Positions 14,715 to 21,958 of a stretch of DNA of 36,779 nt are shown here, in pieces. The stretch comes from a candidate division WWE3 bacterium CG08_land_8_20_14_0_20_40_13 (GTDB lineage: Bacteria > Patescibacteriota > WWE3 > 0-14-0-20-40-13): NCBI GenBank assembly GCA_002774285.1, contig PEYT01000027.1, forward strand, positions 1-36,779, in the 5' to 3' direction. The notes beneath the pieces were generated by a model. That model was not told where the DNA came from and made no database searches. It saw nothing but the letters and a program-made list of their open reading frames with translations. A program made the translations under genes and the position numbers. Numbering within the stretch: position 1 is the first letter of the stretch; the number at the start of each line of letters is the position of its first letter.

Positions 14715-15182
14715 ATGGGATGGCTAACGAACAATCAGATGAACGAGGTAGGACTTTGGGAGGAGTTGGTACGCAAGATCCGCGAGCTCCAGAAGGAATG
14801 TGGGGGGTCCGATCTGTTCGTGGAGTTCTGGGGCGAAAACGGGATTGCTGTGACAATTCCAACCCAGCTCTTTGATAGGGAGGAAGGTTTTACGATTTAC
14901 CTTAATCCCCAGTCCGCACCGTTGCGGGTCACCTACGGGGTCGGAAACGGACCTCATGATCCCAAATCGTTCGGTCAAACCCGAGACTTCCTTCGTCATG
15001 TCATCTCCGAAGTCGAGCAGGCTATTTGCTGGCAAAGGGTCGACAATGACAAACAGTCGGCATTCCGTGATGAGCAGGAGACTGGGGAAGACGAGGACGA
15101 GGAGTTGTGCTTCGTAGATCCTCTCGATGTTCACGAGGTCTGGTTCACCGAATCCCCTTGTGGACATCACGGTTACGAGTAA
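14715..15182 (+). CDS. Second orphan GC-richer gene, unknown function
   Basis: A 155-residue acidic protein with AAAGGAG 7 nt before ATG. The N-terminal half has a helix (LWEELVRKIRELQKECGGSDLFVEFWGENG), then strands with FTIYLNPQSAPLRVTYGV, a helix, and an acidic segment ETGEDEDEEL near residue 120. I do not recognise a family. Like the previous gene it is GC-richer than its surroundings, has a strong SD, and is followed by an intrinsic terminator, so it appears to be a self-contained cassette. Confidence 0.6.
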   Translation: MGWLTNNQMNEVGLWEELVRKIRELQKECGGSDLFVEFWGENGIAVTIPTQLFDREEGFTIYLNPQSAPLRVTYGVGNGPHDPKSFGQTRDFLRHVISEVEQAICWQRVDNDKQSAFRDEQETGEDEDEELCFVDPLDVHEVWFTESPCGHHGYE

Positions 15183-15298
15183 GGATCGGTAAGACAGCAA
15201 ATCCAGCTTTTGGCTATACGCTAAAAGTATCTAGTACGAGAGTATTAGAGCATGGATTTCCTTGAGGAAATTATACAAGTAGTTTATTCAAGACAAGA

Positions 15299-15324
15299 AA
15301 CAACCTTTAACGAGGTTGTTTTTT
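15299..15324 (+). terminator. Intrinsic terminator after orphan gene
   Basis: AACAACCT-TTAACG-AGGTTGTT followed by TTTT. It ends the orphan cassette about 120 nt after its stop. A separate small hairpin ATTTCC-TTGA-GGAAAT lies at about 15256-15271. Confidence 0.75.
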
Positions 15325-15361
15325 GTTTCTCATGAAACTTATCTTCTGCTACAACATATCT

Positions 15362-15943
15362 ATGATCCGAAAGGCAATGATTAACGATATTGAAAATATT
15401 TGGAAACTACATGAAGACTTCAGACTTGATGTTTCAATGGTAAATGACAATGATTATCTTGCAAAATCACAAGGTAACGGTTTTATAGTTTCGGATAGCA
15501 CAAAAGAAGAGATCAAAAAGCGGATTGAAGGTTCGCTTTTATTTAATGTTTGGGAAGAAGATGGGAAAATTGTTGGTTTAATTGATGTAAATAAAGAAAT
15601 TTACTTTCCAGAAGAGGCAGATAATATTATTTGGTTGGATAAAGACCTAAAGAGTGAATATTTCCACGGCAACGAGGGCATTACGCTTCACTATGTTGCT
15701 GTTGACGAAAATTATCGGGGGAAGGGAATCGCTACAAGTCTATACAAAAACTCTTTAGAAACTCTAAAAGGGAAAGGATATAAACACTTATTTTCAATCG
15801 TTACAATCGCTCCTGTTACAAATTGTCCTTCCATAATCTGGCATACAAAGATGGATTTTAAGAGGGCTTGTGTTACAATGCCAATAGATCTTTTTGGTTT
15901 AAAAGATTACATGAGTTTATTGTTTTATAGACCAATTTTATAA
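15362..15943 (+). CDS. GNAT-family N-acetyltransferase
   Basis: A 193-residue acetyl-CoA-dependent acetyltransferase. Motif A is LHYVAVDENYRGKGIATSLYKNSLE (RGKGIA = acetyl-CoA loop), and the start MIRKAMINDIENIWKLHEDF is typical. I chose ATG 15362, which follows TGCTACAAC by 6 nt, the same arrangement as other leaderless genes here; an upstream frame start at 15323 overlaps the terminator T-run. It is followed by an S66 peptidase and an Asp/Glu racemase gene in the same direction with small gaps. MccE, the microcin C self-immunity acetyltransferase, is also a GNAT, so a detoxifying role is possible. Confidence 0.8.
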   Translation: MIRKAMINDIENIWKLHEDFRLDVSMVNDNDYLAKSQGNGFIVSDSTKEEIKKRIEGSLLFNVWEEDGKIVGLIDVNKEIYFPEEADNIIWLDKDLKSEYFHGNEGITLHYVAVDENYRGKGIATSLYKNSLETLKGKGYKHLFSIVTIAPVTNCPSIIWHTKMDFKRACVTMPIDLFGLKDYMSLLFYRPIL

Positions 15944-15973
15944 AAACAGTTATTTTCCTTGGCTTATTTTTAT

Positions 15974-16960
15974 ATGCAAAAAATATATCCCAAAAAATTA
16001 ATGGTTGGGGATGAGGTACGAGTCATTGCACCAGTTCGGTCCATGGCAATTATTTCCAAAGAGAGCCAAGAAATTGCTAACAAAAGGTTTGCTGATTTGG
16101 GATTAAAGCTTAGCTTTGGTAAGCATGTAAATGAACTGGATGATTTTACCTCAACAACAATAGAATCTAGGATAGGTGATTTTCATGAAGCATTTAAAGA
16201 TTCAAATGTAAAGGCAGTTTTAACGGTAATTGGTGGTTTTAACAGCAACCAGCTTCTTAGATATATCGATTGGGAACTGATTAAAAATAACCCAAAGATA
16301 TTTTGTGGGTATTCAGATGTGACTGCTTTAAATAACGCTATTTTTGCTAAAACAGGGCTTATTACCTATTCAGGTCCTCATTATTCTTCTTTTGGTCAAG
16401 AATTGTATTTTGACTATACCTTAGATTACTTTAAGAAATGTTTATTTTCTGAAGATCAATTTGAAATAAAGGCAAGTGACAATTGGAGTGATGATTCTTG
16501 GTACAAAAATCAAAAAGATAGACAACTTATTCAAAATTCTGGTTGGTTGGTGATTAATGAAGGAAAAGCAGAGGGTACATTATTGGGAGCTAATTTATGT
16601 ACTTTTAATCTACTTCAAGGATCGGAGTATCTACCAGATTTGTCCAATTCAATATTATTTTTAGAGGATGATGATGAATCCCAGCCACACGATTTTGATC
16701 GAGATTTACAGTCAGTCCTGCATTTATTTGGTTTTCCCAAAGTAAAGGGATTGGTAATTGGGAGGTTTCAGAAAGCCAGTAATATGAGTGTTGATAAACT
16801 AATCAAGATCGTTAAAACAAAACAAGAGCTTAACAGTATTCCAATAATAGCTAATGTAGATTTTGGGCATACTGATCCTAAGATAACCTTTCCAGTTGGT
16901 GGCATGGTTAAAATTGGAGTAAATTCGAGTAATTCAAAAATCACAATAGTTAATCACTAA
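15974..16960 (+). CDS. S66-family peptidase (LD-carboxypeptidase / MccF-like)
   Basis: A 328-residue serine peptidase. From ATG 15974, the nucleophile motif is FCGYSDVTAL (Ser114), the catalytic Glu lies in LFLEDDDE (about Glu231), and the His in DFGHTDPKITFP (about His299). GDEVRVIAPVRS and VIGGFNSNQLL are family hallmarks. Members either trim murein tetrapeptides (LdcA) or, as MccF, cleave microcin C and its processed aspartyl-adenylate. The sequence alone does not separate them, but neighbours GNAT and Asp/Glu racemase lean to MccF-like chemistry. It starts 30 nt after the GNAT gene and ends 7 nt before the racemase. Confidence 0.85.
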   Translation: MQKIYPKKLMVGDEVRVIAPVRSMAIISKESQEIANKRFADLGLKLSFGKHVNELDDFTSTTIESRIGDFHEAFKDSNVKAVLTVIGGFNSNQLLRYIDWELIKNNPKIFCGYSDVTALNNAIFAKTGLITYSGPHYSSFGQELYFDYTLDYFKKCLFSEDQFEIKASDNWSDDSWYKNQKDRQLIQNSGWLVINEGKAEGTLLGANLCTFNLLQGSEYLPDLSNSILFLEDDDESQPHDFDRDLQSVLHLFGFPKVKGLVIGRFQKASNMSVDKLIKIVKTKQELNSIPIIANVDFGHTDPKITFPVGGMVKIGVNSSNSKITIVNH

Positions 16961-16967
16961 ATCGTTT

Positions 16968-17675
16968 ATGAATAACACAAATAACAATAAGAAAGTTGGA
17001 ATTATTGGGGGAGTTGGTCCCCAAGCAACCCAGTTTATTTATGGAAAAATAATTGAATTTTCTCAATCTAAGTACGGAGCGAAAAATAACAACGATTATC
17101 CACGAATACTAATAGAAAGTGTTCCAGTACCTGACTTCATTTCAGATACTAGCCAAATAGGGGTTGCTAAGGAGATGTTGATTAAGTCTGTCCAGTCATT
17201 AACCAACGCTGGTGCAACAAGGTTATGTATTGGAAGCAATACGGTGCATATTCTGTTGGATGATCTAAAGAAGAATACAAAAGTCGAGTTTCTTTCAATG
17301 ATTGAGCTTGTAGCACAAAGGTGTGTAAAACATAGTTTCTCTAAGGTTGGTTTGCTTGGTACACCGGTACTAATAAAGTCTGGTTTATACGATAAAGTAC
17401 TATCAAATAATGGGATTGAATTAGTCTTGCCGACAGAAAACGAAATTGAGATAGCGGATAGTATTATCCGTGACGTTTTGGCAGGAAAGGGGTTCTCTGA
17501 TAAGAAGACCGAATATATCAATGCATTAAATGAATTATTCAGTAGAAGTGCGCAGGCAATAATTCTTGGGTGTACCGAATTACCATTAGCAATTAATTAT
17601 GAGGCTTTGGGTAATAGAACCATTAGCTCCGATGAGGTTTTAGCGGAGGGAATTGTAGACTACTATTATAGCTAA
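16968..17675 (+). CDS. Aspartate/glutamate racemase family protein
   Basis: A 235-residue two-domain racemase. The N-terminal GIIGGVGPQAT, GSNTVH (Ser90-Asn-Thr-Val-His94) and C-terminal ILGCTELPLA (Cys202) are family motifs. The first catalytic position is Ser instead of Cys, while the second Cys is present. E. coli YgeA, an L-Asp/Glu-specific racemase, similarly has Thr at the first position, so a one-cysteine asymmetric enzyme is plausible. It could supply D-Glu for the cell wall or act on aspartyl groups in the adjacent immunity-like genes. Likely co-transcribed with S66. Confidence 0.82.
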   Translation: MNNTNNNKKVGIIGGVGPQATQFIYGKIIEFSQSKYGAKNNNDYPRILIESVPVPDFISDTSQIGVAKEMLIKSVQSLTNAGATRLCIGSNTVHILLDDLKKNTKVEFLSMIELVAQRCVKHSFSKVGLLGTPVLIKSGLYDKVLSNNGIELVLPTENEIEIADSIIRDVLAGKGFSDKKTEYINALNELFSRSAQAIILGCTELPLAINYEALGNRTISSDEVLAEGIVDYYYS

Positions 17676-17777
17676 GACTTAGAAAAAGTCAGTTTACCCC
17701 ACCCCTTAATTTACTATATTTAACAAACTTCAGTTTTTAAATACATGACAACTCCTTAATCCCGACTATTAGCGGAT

Positions 17778-17927
17778 TTATTGGCATATATTTTTCTTTT
17801 CCTTCTCTAACCTTTGGTTTATCTTAATAATGGTTTCAAAGAAGTTGCAGAGGTTGTTGGCGGATTCTTCTGCTTCGGAATCGGAATACTCGAGGCGGCC
17901 TTTATCTTTTTATAGCCAGATTTGCAT
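17778..17927 (-). pseudogene. Small helical protein gene with nonsense codon
   Basis: On the minus strand from ATG 17927: MQIWL, TAA, then KDKGRLEYSDSEAEESANN and LCNFFETIIKINQRLEKEK to TAA at 17778, 50 codons in one frame. The part after the TAA looks like a real helical protein tail. Sixth codon TAA in place of a likely TAT/TAC (Tyr) is the only interruption. A TATACT lies about 30 nt upstream. Dead or remnant gene. Confidence 0.45.
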
Positions 17928-17928
17928 C

Positions 17929-18004
17929 TTGACCGGATAGGAGAAATTGTGTAGTATAACCGCATAAACGCCTCAGCCAGTGCCAAAAGCCCGCTGAGGT
18001 TTTT
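17929..18004 (+). terminator. Terminator hairpin (17971-18004) right after a possible promoter
   Basis: CCTCAGC (17971-17977) pairs with GCTGAGG (17993-17999), followed by TTTTT. Only 10-15 nt upstream lie TAGTAT/TATAAC (17952-17960) with TTGACC at 17929. If active, this promoter would make only a very short terminated RNA. The hairpin also insulates the NYN gene, whose own -10 begins 5 nt after the T-run. Confidence 0.55.
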
Positions 18005-18005
18005 G

Positions 18006-18014
18006 TGTTATTAT
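18006..18014 (+). promoter_or_regulatory. Extended -10 box of NYN gene, leaderless
   Basis: TGTTATTAT then 6 nt to ATG 18021. No SD. Confidence 0.5.
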
Positions 18015-18020
18015 TGATTT

Positions 18021-18605
18021 ATGAAACCCTGTGTATTGTTTATTGACGGCGAAAATTTTCTCCACAAACTAGAGGAAGTACTGAAGATCCAAAATACTAG
18101 CGAAGGAAGGGAAGGTTTGGCCCTTGTGGACTTAACTAAACTCCTAAAAGACCCACTTAAGGGTTTAAATGTTATACGGAAGATATTCTACGCTTCAAAA
18201 GTTAGGTATAACAAAGAAACAAGCAAAAAATCTATTGAACTTATTTCTTTTCAAAGGAAACTAAGAAACAATCTAGTAAAGCACGGCTTCGAATTCATAA
18301 TTGCTGGAAATGTTCGGGCGCAAAAAATAGATGGCCAGATTATTTTTAGAGAAAAGGGTGTAGATGTCAAGATTGCTGTTGATCTAGTTGCTCTTGCTTG
18401 TGATAGGAAACTTGCTACTGCAATAATATGTAGCTCGGATTCGGATTTACAACCGGCGGTTTCCGAATTAAAGGGTAGGAAAGTTAAAACTATTTACCTA
18501 GGATTTGAAGCAAGTCCTAACAAAGGTTTAAGTTATACCACAGATAGAACAATTCTCATCAGGAATCACGAAGTCTTGGAAGCAGTTAATCTTACCAATG
18601 TTTAA
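18021..18605 (+). CDS. NYN-domain (LabA/DUF88, PIN-like) nuclease
   Basis: A 194-residue protein. CVLFIDGENFLHKL at the N-terminus, GVDVKIAVDLVALAC in the middle, and AIICSSDSDLQPAVSELKGRKVKTIYLG are the classic NYN motifs with acidic metal-binding residues (Asp9, Asp in DVKI and D-DS-SD-D). NYN proteins are usually RNases. The gene is 9 nt upstream of ychF and probably co-transcribed with it. Confidence 0.85.
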   Translation: MKPCVLFIDGENFLHKLEEVLKIQNTSEGREGLALVDLTKLLKDPLKGLNVIRKIFYASKVRYNKETSKKSIELISFQRKLRNNLVKHGFEFIIAGNVRAQKIDGQIIFREKGVDVKIAVDLVALACDRKLATAIICSSDSDLQPAVSELKGRKVKTIYLGFEASPNKGLSYTTDRTILIRNHEVLEAVNLTNV

Positions 18606-18614
18606 ATATGAGAT

Positions 18615-19685
18615 ATGGCCTTAAGCGTAGGGATCGTGGGATTGCCGAATGTGGGGAAATCTACCCTCTTTAACGCAATCCTTAAAAGGCAGGTGGCTTA
18701 TGTTGCCAATTACCCATTTGCCACGATAGAGCCGAATGTTGGTGTCGTCGAGGTCCCTGATTTTCGCGTGGACAAACTTTCCGAACTTTCCAAATCCGAG
18801 AAAAAAGTGTACTCAACTATTACATTTATAGATATTGCGGGTTTGGTCAAAGGCGCCTCGACCGGCGCAGGACTCGGGAACAAATTTTTATCCCACATCC
18901 GTGAGGTGGACTTGATTATGCTCCTTTTACGAGATTTTGAAGATTCCGAAATTATCAGGGAGGGTTCAACCAATCCCGAAAGCGATGCGGAGGTTTTGTT
19001 GACCGAATTGAAGTTAAAGGATTTAGATACTTTATCAAAATCAGAAAAAGGGGGCAGTGCCCCGCAGGGGCACTGCCCCGATGTTTTGAAAAAAGCGACT
19101 GAGATTCTAGATAATGGTCAATTGTTATCGGAAGCCTTGTGGACAAAGGAAGAACTAGAAATTTTAAGTCAGTTCTCTCCACTTACGATAAAGCCAATAC
19201 TTAAGGTGCATAATGTTTCCGAAAAGAATTTAAATTGGGCCACTGCCCCTGCCTGCACAGGCAGACCCGTGGGGCAGTGCCCCGATCCTATGAAAGTATC
19301 TGCGAAAATTGAGTTTGAATTGGCCTCATTGTCAGAAGAGGATCAAGGGCAGTACCTTATAGACTTAGGACTTGTAGAATCTCCTCTTAACGCGGTTATC
19401 AAAAGGGCGTATGAAATGCTTAATCTTCGCACCTTTTTAACGACTGGTGTAAAAGAAAGTCGCGCGTGGAAGTTTGTTGAGGGCTGGGACGCGCAAAAGT
19501 GCGCGGGAGTAATTCACTCGGATTTTGAAAGGCTTTTTATTGCTGGGGATGTTATTCCTTATGAAAAATTTATCGAGGCAGGTTCCTTGGTCACTGCAAA
19601 AGACAAAGGGTGGGTACGGCTTGAAGGAAAAGAATACATTATGAAAGACGGGGATGTGGTGGAATTTAGAGTAGGGCGGGGATAA
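18615..19685 (+). CDS. ychF: Obg-family ATPase YchF
   Basis: A P-loop ATPase of 356 residues, linked to ribosome and stress functions. Walker A GLPNVGKSTLFNA, switch ...DIAGLVKGAS, then coiled-coil and a C-terminal TGS-like domain (LRTFLTTGVKESRAWKF...YIMKDGDVVEFRVGRG). Two palindromes are read in frame inside the helical region: 19050-19079 gives GGSAPQGHCPD and 19237-19283 gives ATAPACTGRPVGQCPD. These stretches have no equivalent in other YchF proteins as I know them, and probably form surface loops. Confidence 0.92.
   Translation: MALSVGIVGLPNVGKSTLFNAILKRQVAYVANYPFATIEPNVGVVEVPDFRVDKLSELSKSEKKVYSTITFIDIAGLVKGASTGAGLGNKFLSHIREVDLIMLLLRDFEDSEIIREGSTNPESDAEVLLTELKLKDLDTLSKSEKGGSAPQGHCPDVLKKATEILDNGQLLSEALWTKEELEILSQFSPLTIKPILKVHNVSEKNLNWATAPACTGRPVGQCPDPMKVSAKIEFELASLSEEDQGQYLIDLGLVESPLNAVIKRAYEMLNLRTFLTTGVKESRAWKFVEGWDAQKCAGVIHSDFERLFIAGDVIPYEKFIEAGSLVTAKDKGWVRLEGKEYIMKDGDVVEFRVGRG
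19050..19079. repeat. GGGGCAGTGCCCC palindrome inside ychF, copy 1
   Basis: Arms GGGGCAGTGCCCC and GGGGCACTGCCCC separated by only GCA. Translated in frame. Confidence 0.85.
19237..19283. repeat. GGGGCAGTGCCCC palindrome inside ychF, copy 2 with inner palindrome
   Basis: Outer arms GGGCCACTGCCCC and GGGGCAGTGCCCC. Between them sits a second palindrome TGCCTG-CA-CAGGCA plus ACCCGT. It is translated in frame and inverted relative to copy 1. Confidence 0.8.
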
Positions 19686-19696
19686 AAAACTTAAGG

Positions 19697-19743
19697 CCAG
19701 AAAACGGACGAATTAAACAGCAATTCGTTTTTCCGTTTTCTGG
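19697..19743. terminator. Long hairpin after ychF
   Basis: CCAGAAAACGGACGAATT (19697-19714) pairs with AATTCGT...CCGTTTTCTGG (19722-19743) with an internal TTTT bulge. It follows the ychF stop by 11 nt and probably ends that transcript, although there is no terminal T-run. Confidence 0.5.
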
Positions 19744-19828
19744 ATTTGGGGGATATTAGATCTTGGGTGATTATACCACCAATTATTAGCGGTTTTTAAA
19801 CCATAGTGTTGCGTCGCCCAATCACTTT

Positions 19829-19837
19829 TGTTATTAT
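19829..19837 (+). promoter_or_regulatory. Extended -10 box of rpsF, leaderless
   Basis: TGTTATTAT then 8 nt to ATG 19846. It supports this start and not the TTG at 19828, which lies within the box. A leaderless mRNA would exclude the S6:S18 leader regulation seen in many bacteria. Confidence 0.55.
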
Positions 19838-19845
19838 CCACTCGT

Positions 19846-20121
19846 ATGAAAAATTACGAATTGATGTACATAGTTAATACTACGGCCACGGCTGTGGACG
19901 AAGGCGCTAAAGTTGTGGGTTTTATTACGGCGCTTGGCGGAAAAGTGATAAAAGAAGAATTTATTGGAAAGAAAAAATTGGCTTACAAAATTGGCAAAGC
20001 TGTAGAAGGTGTCTATTCTGTAGTAAACTTTTCTTTGGACAAGGATAAAATTATTGAATTTAGAAAAAAGATTGCGCTAAACGAAAATATTATTAGAAGT
20101 TTAATTACTGTTTATGTCTAG
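19846..20121 (+). CDS. rpsF: 30S ribosomal protein bS6
   Basis: A 91-residue protein: MKNYELMYIVNTTATA, IGKKKLAYKIGKAVEGVYSVVNF, and FRKKIALNENIIRSLITV, all typical of bS6. It binds bS18 on the 30S platform. It overlaps ssb by 8 nt, and rpsR follows, the standard order. Confidence 0.93.
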   Translation: MKNYELMYIVNTTATAVDEGAKVVGFITALGGKVIKEEFIGKKKLAYKIGKAVEGVYSVVNFSLDKDKIIEFRKKIALNENIIRSLITVYV

Positions 20122-20584
20122 ATCAATAAATCAGGCGACAATTTTAGGAAATTTAACCCGTGATCCCGAAATGAGATACACCCCGTCCGGAGCCGCGGTG
20201 ACAAGTTTTGGCGTTGCTACAAACAGAAGTTGGAAAACTCAGGACGGATCCGTTAGGGAAGAAACCGAGTTTCATAATATAGTTGCGTGGAATAAGTTGG
20301 CGGAACTGTGCAGTCAGCTTTTGCAAAAAGGAACCAGAGTGTATGTACAGGGACGGTTGCAAACCCGTTCATGGGATGATACAAGCGGAGCGAAGCATTA
20401 CAAAACGGAAGTTATCGCGGACGACATGGTAGTTTTAGACAGAATGAGACCGCTTCCGGGCGGCGCCGTTTCGGAGGAAGTAGTTCACGATAGAGTTCCG
20501 GAAGCTCCCGAATCTCCAAAAGAAGAAAAACCCCAAGTAGAGGAATTAAAGGAGGATGTGGCGGGGGAGGAGATTCCTTTTTAA
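20114..20584 (+). CDS. ssb: Single-stranded DNA-binding protein
   Basis: A 156-residue SSB. The OB fold covers about residues 5-108: NQATILGNLTRDPEMRYTPSG, ETEFHNIVAWNKLAELC, and KGTRVYVQGRLQTRSW. A Pro/Glu-rich linker follows, then the acidic tip AGEEIPF that binds partner proteins. The start overlaps the rpsF stop. Confidence 0.94.
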   Translation: MSRSINQATILGNLTRDPEMRYTPSGAAVTSFGVATNRSWKTQDGSVREETEFHNIVAWNKLAELCSQLLQKGTRVYVQGRLQTRSWDDTSGAKHYKTEVIADDMVVLDRMRPLPGGAVSEEVVHDRVPEAPESPKEEKPQVEELKEDVAGEEIPF

Positions 20585-20587
20585 GTA

Positions 20588-20833
20588 ATGAAGAAAAAAC
20601 AAAAGCCAATAATTAAAAAAAGGTTCATAAATATTGGCCCGTTGCCGAGAGCTTTGGAGGTTAGCTATAAAAATCCCGATATACTGCGGAAATTTTTGTC
20701 GGACCGTCATAAAATTCACCCCCGAAAACTTACTCGAGTACCATCTAGTCTGCAACGCCTTGTTACCCGTGAGGTAAAAAAGGCTAGGATTATGGTACTT
20801 TTACCGTTTACGGAACGCCACGAAAATCACTAA
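20588..20833 (+). CDS. rpsR: 30S ribosomal protein bS18
   Basis: An 81-residue basic protein with KRFINIGPLPR, NPDILRKFLSDRHKIHPRKLTRVPSSLQRLVTREVKKARIMVLLPFTERH, the bS18 core. It lies 3 nt after ssb. In many bacteria rplI (bL9) follows; here an unrelated gene follows, matching reports that several CPR groups lack bL9. Confidence 0.93.
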   Translation: MKKKQKPIIKKRFINIGPLPRALEVSYKNPDILRKFLSDRHKIHPRKLTRVPSSLQRLVTREVKKARIMVLLPFTERHENH

Positions 20834-20937
20834 CTACATTTTTTGTTTAAAGGTCTTTCTGTTTATCCACTAAGTGTGCTAAAGCACAGACACTAGCTTG
20901 TTGCTTTAGGCCCCATTAAAATATAAACTTGCAAGGT
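20834..20937. other. Short spacer after rpsR
   Basis: Contains hairpin TGTGC-TAAA-GCACA near 20876-20889. No gene. TATAAA at about 20920 is a weak -10 for the following gene. Confidence 0.3.
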
Positions 20938-21957
20938 ATGATCCTCGTCTGCCATGTAAGCTACCACTGGGCGCGCAATTTTTTAATTAATTTTGAAAGC
21001 GGCGATTTTAAAACCTCTGTTCTTTCCTTGACCAATCAAATTTTTTGCTCAAAATTTCCTAAAGAAGCGGTGGTTAATGCCGCCCTGTCTTCGTTTAATC
21101 TTTCGTCCAGTAACACAAAAACCTATTTGGTTTCTTCCAATCCAAAGTTTGCGGGAGACGCTTCTTTTTTGGAGGTTCTTAATGGCTTTACCAAGGTGGG
21201 TAATTATTTATGGATTGGCGATAAGGAAATTTATTATCCGGGGGGAGTTATTCCAGTTACAGTCTCTGCGGCAGATTTTTTTAAGGAATTTTATTTGGAG
21301 CAAAACCCCCAAGTTGCAGAAAATTTGTGGCAAAACCGGCAAATATTTGGTCCCCGGATTCCTACAAATGATTACGAAATGTCAATAGAATCCGCTGGGA
21401 CTTCGGCAAAAGTCAAATTTGCGGTTTCCCGTCTCTACGATGCCGTTCTTAAAGACACGGCCAGAATTATTATTTCAGGATCCCCCCCACTTTTTTTTGA
21501 TAACCCTGTTAAAATTCTTTGGCCTCTTATTAGAAGTATTAATAACGCAGGAGTGTGGGAAGTGGCAATCGATTCCCGCGACGCGTTTTCTGCGTTAGCC
21601 TTCGCCAATTTTTTTGACAGCGGGTTATTTGATAACTTTTTAAACAACGAGGTTATCCAAAATACCGCTACGATAATGGTTATTCCCGGCGCCAAAAAAA
21701 TCTCGGTGTCGTTTTCTGCCGAATCTGTTCAGGAATTTGACTTATCAAGCGGTGAGCCATTATTTTTGCCTTTGGCCGAAGGGTCCGAGGTGCAAGTTAT
21801 GGTCGTGGCCAAAAAAAGTGTATCGCAAACCGTTGTGGGAGCGGAACATGGCGTACTGATTGATCCAAGGATGCGGCCAGTTTCGGAGCCGGCTTCCAAA
21901 GCGCAGGCTTTAAAAGAATCCGAAAAGGCGGCAAAGGTGTTTGGAAGTAAGATTTAA
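20938..21957 (+). CDS. GlmL/MutL-like actin-fold protein, shortened
   Basis: From ATG 20938 the protein has 339 residues. It resembles the second half of the glutamate-mutase-associated MutL/GlmL proteins: strand/helix alternation, AARIIISGSPPLFF-like segment (ARIIISGSPP), and near the C-terminus the hallmark GVLIDPRMRPV. The actin-like ATP-binding N-terminal motifs are not visible. In Chloroflexi and Microgenomates such genes often stand beside a gene ending in a KOW-like domain, and the same pair is seen here. No glutamate mutase is in the window, so the name does not prove function. Confidence 0.55.
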   Translation: MILVCHVSYHWARNFLINFESGDFKTSVLSLTNQIFCSKFPKEAVVNAALSSFNLSSSNTKTYLVSSNPKFAGDASFLEVLNGFTKVGNYLWIGDKEIYYPGGVIPVTVSAADFFKEFYLEQNPQVAENLWQNRQIFGPRIPTNDYEMSIESAGTSAKVKFAVSRLYDAVLKDTARIIISGSPPLFFDNPVKILWPLIRSINNAGVWEVAIDSRDAFSALAFANFFDSGLFDNFLNNEVIQNTATIMVIPGAKKISVSFSAESVQEFDLSSGEPLFLPLAEGSEVQVMVVAKKSVSQTVVGAEHGVLIDPRMRPVSEPASKAQALKESEKAAKVFGSKI

Positions 21958-21958
21958 T

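Noticed and set aside
19744-19845. S6:S18 ribosomal leader RNA before rpsF
   Set aside because: The likely -10 box lies 8 nt before the start, so the upstream stem would not be transcribed; the characteristic CCG bulge is not evident.
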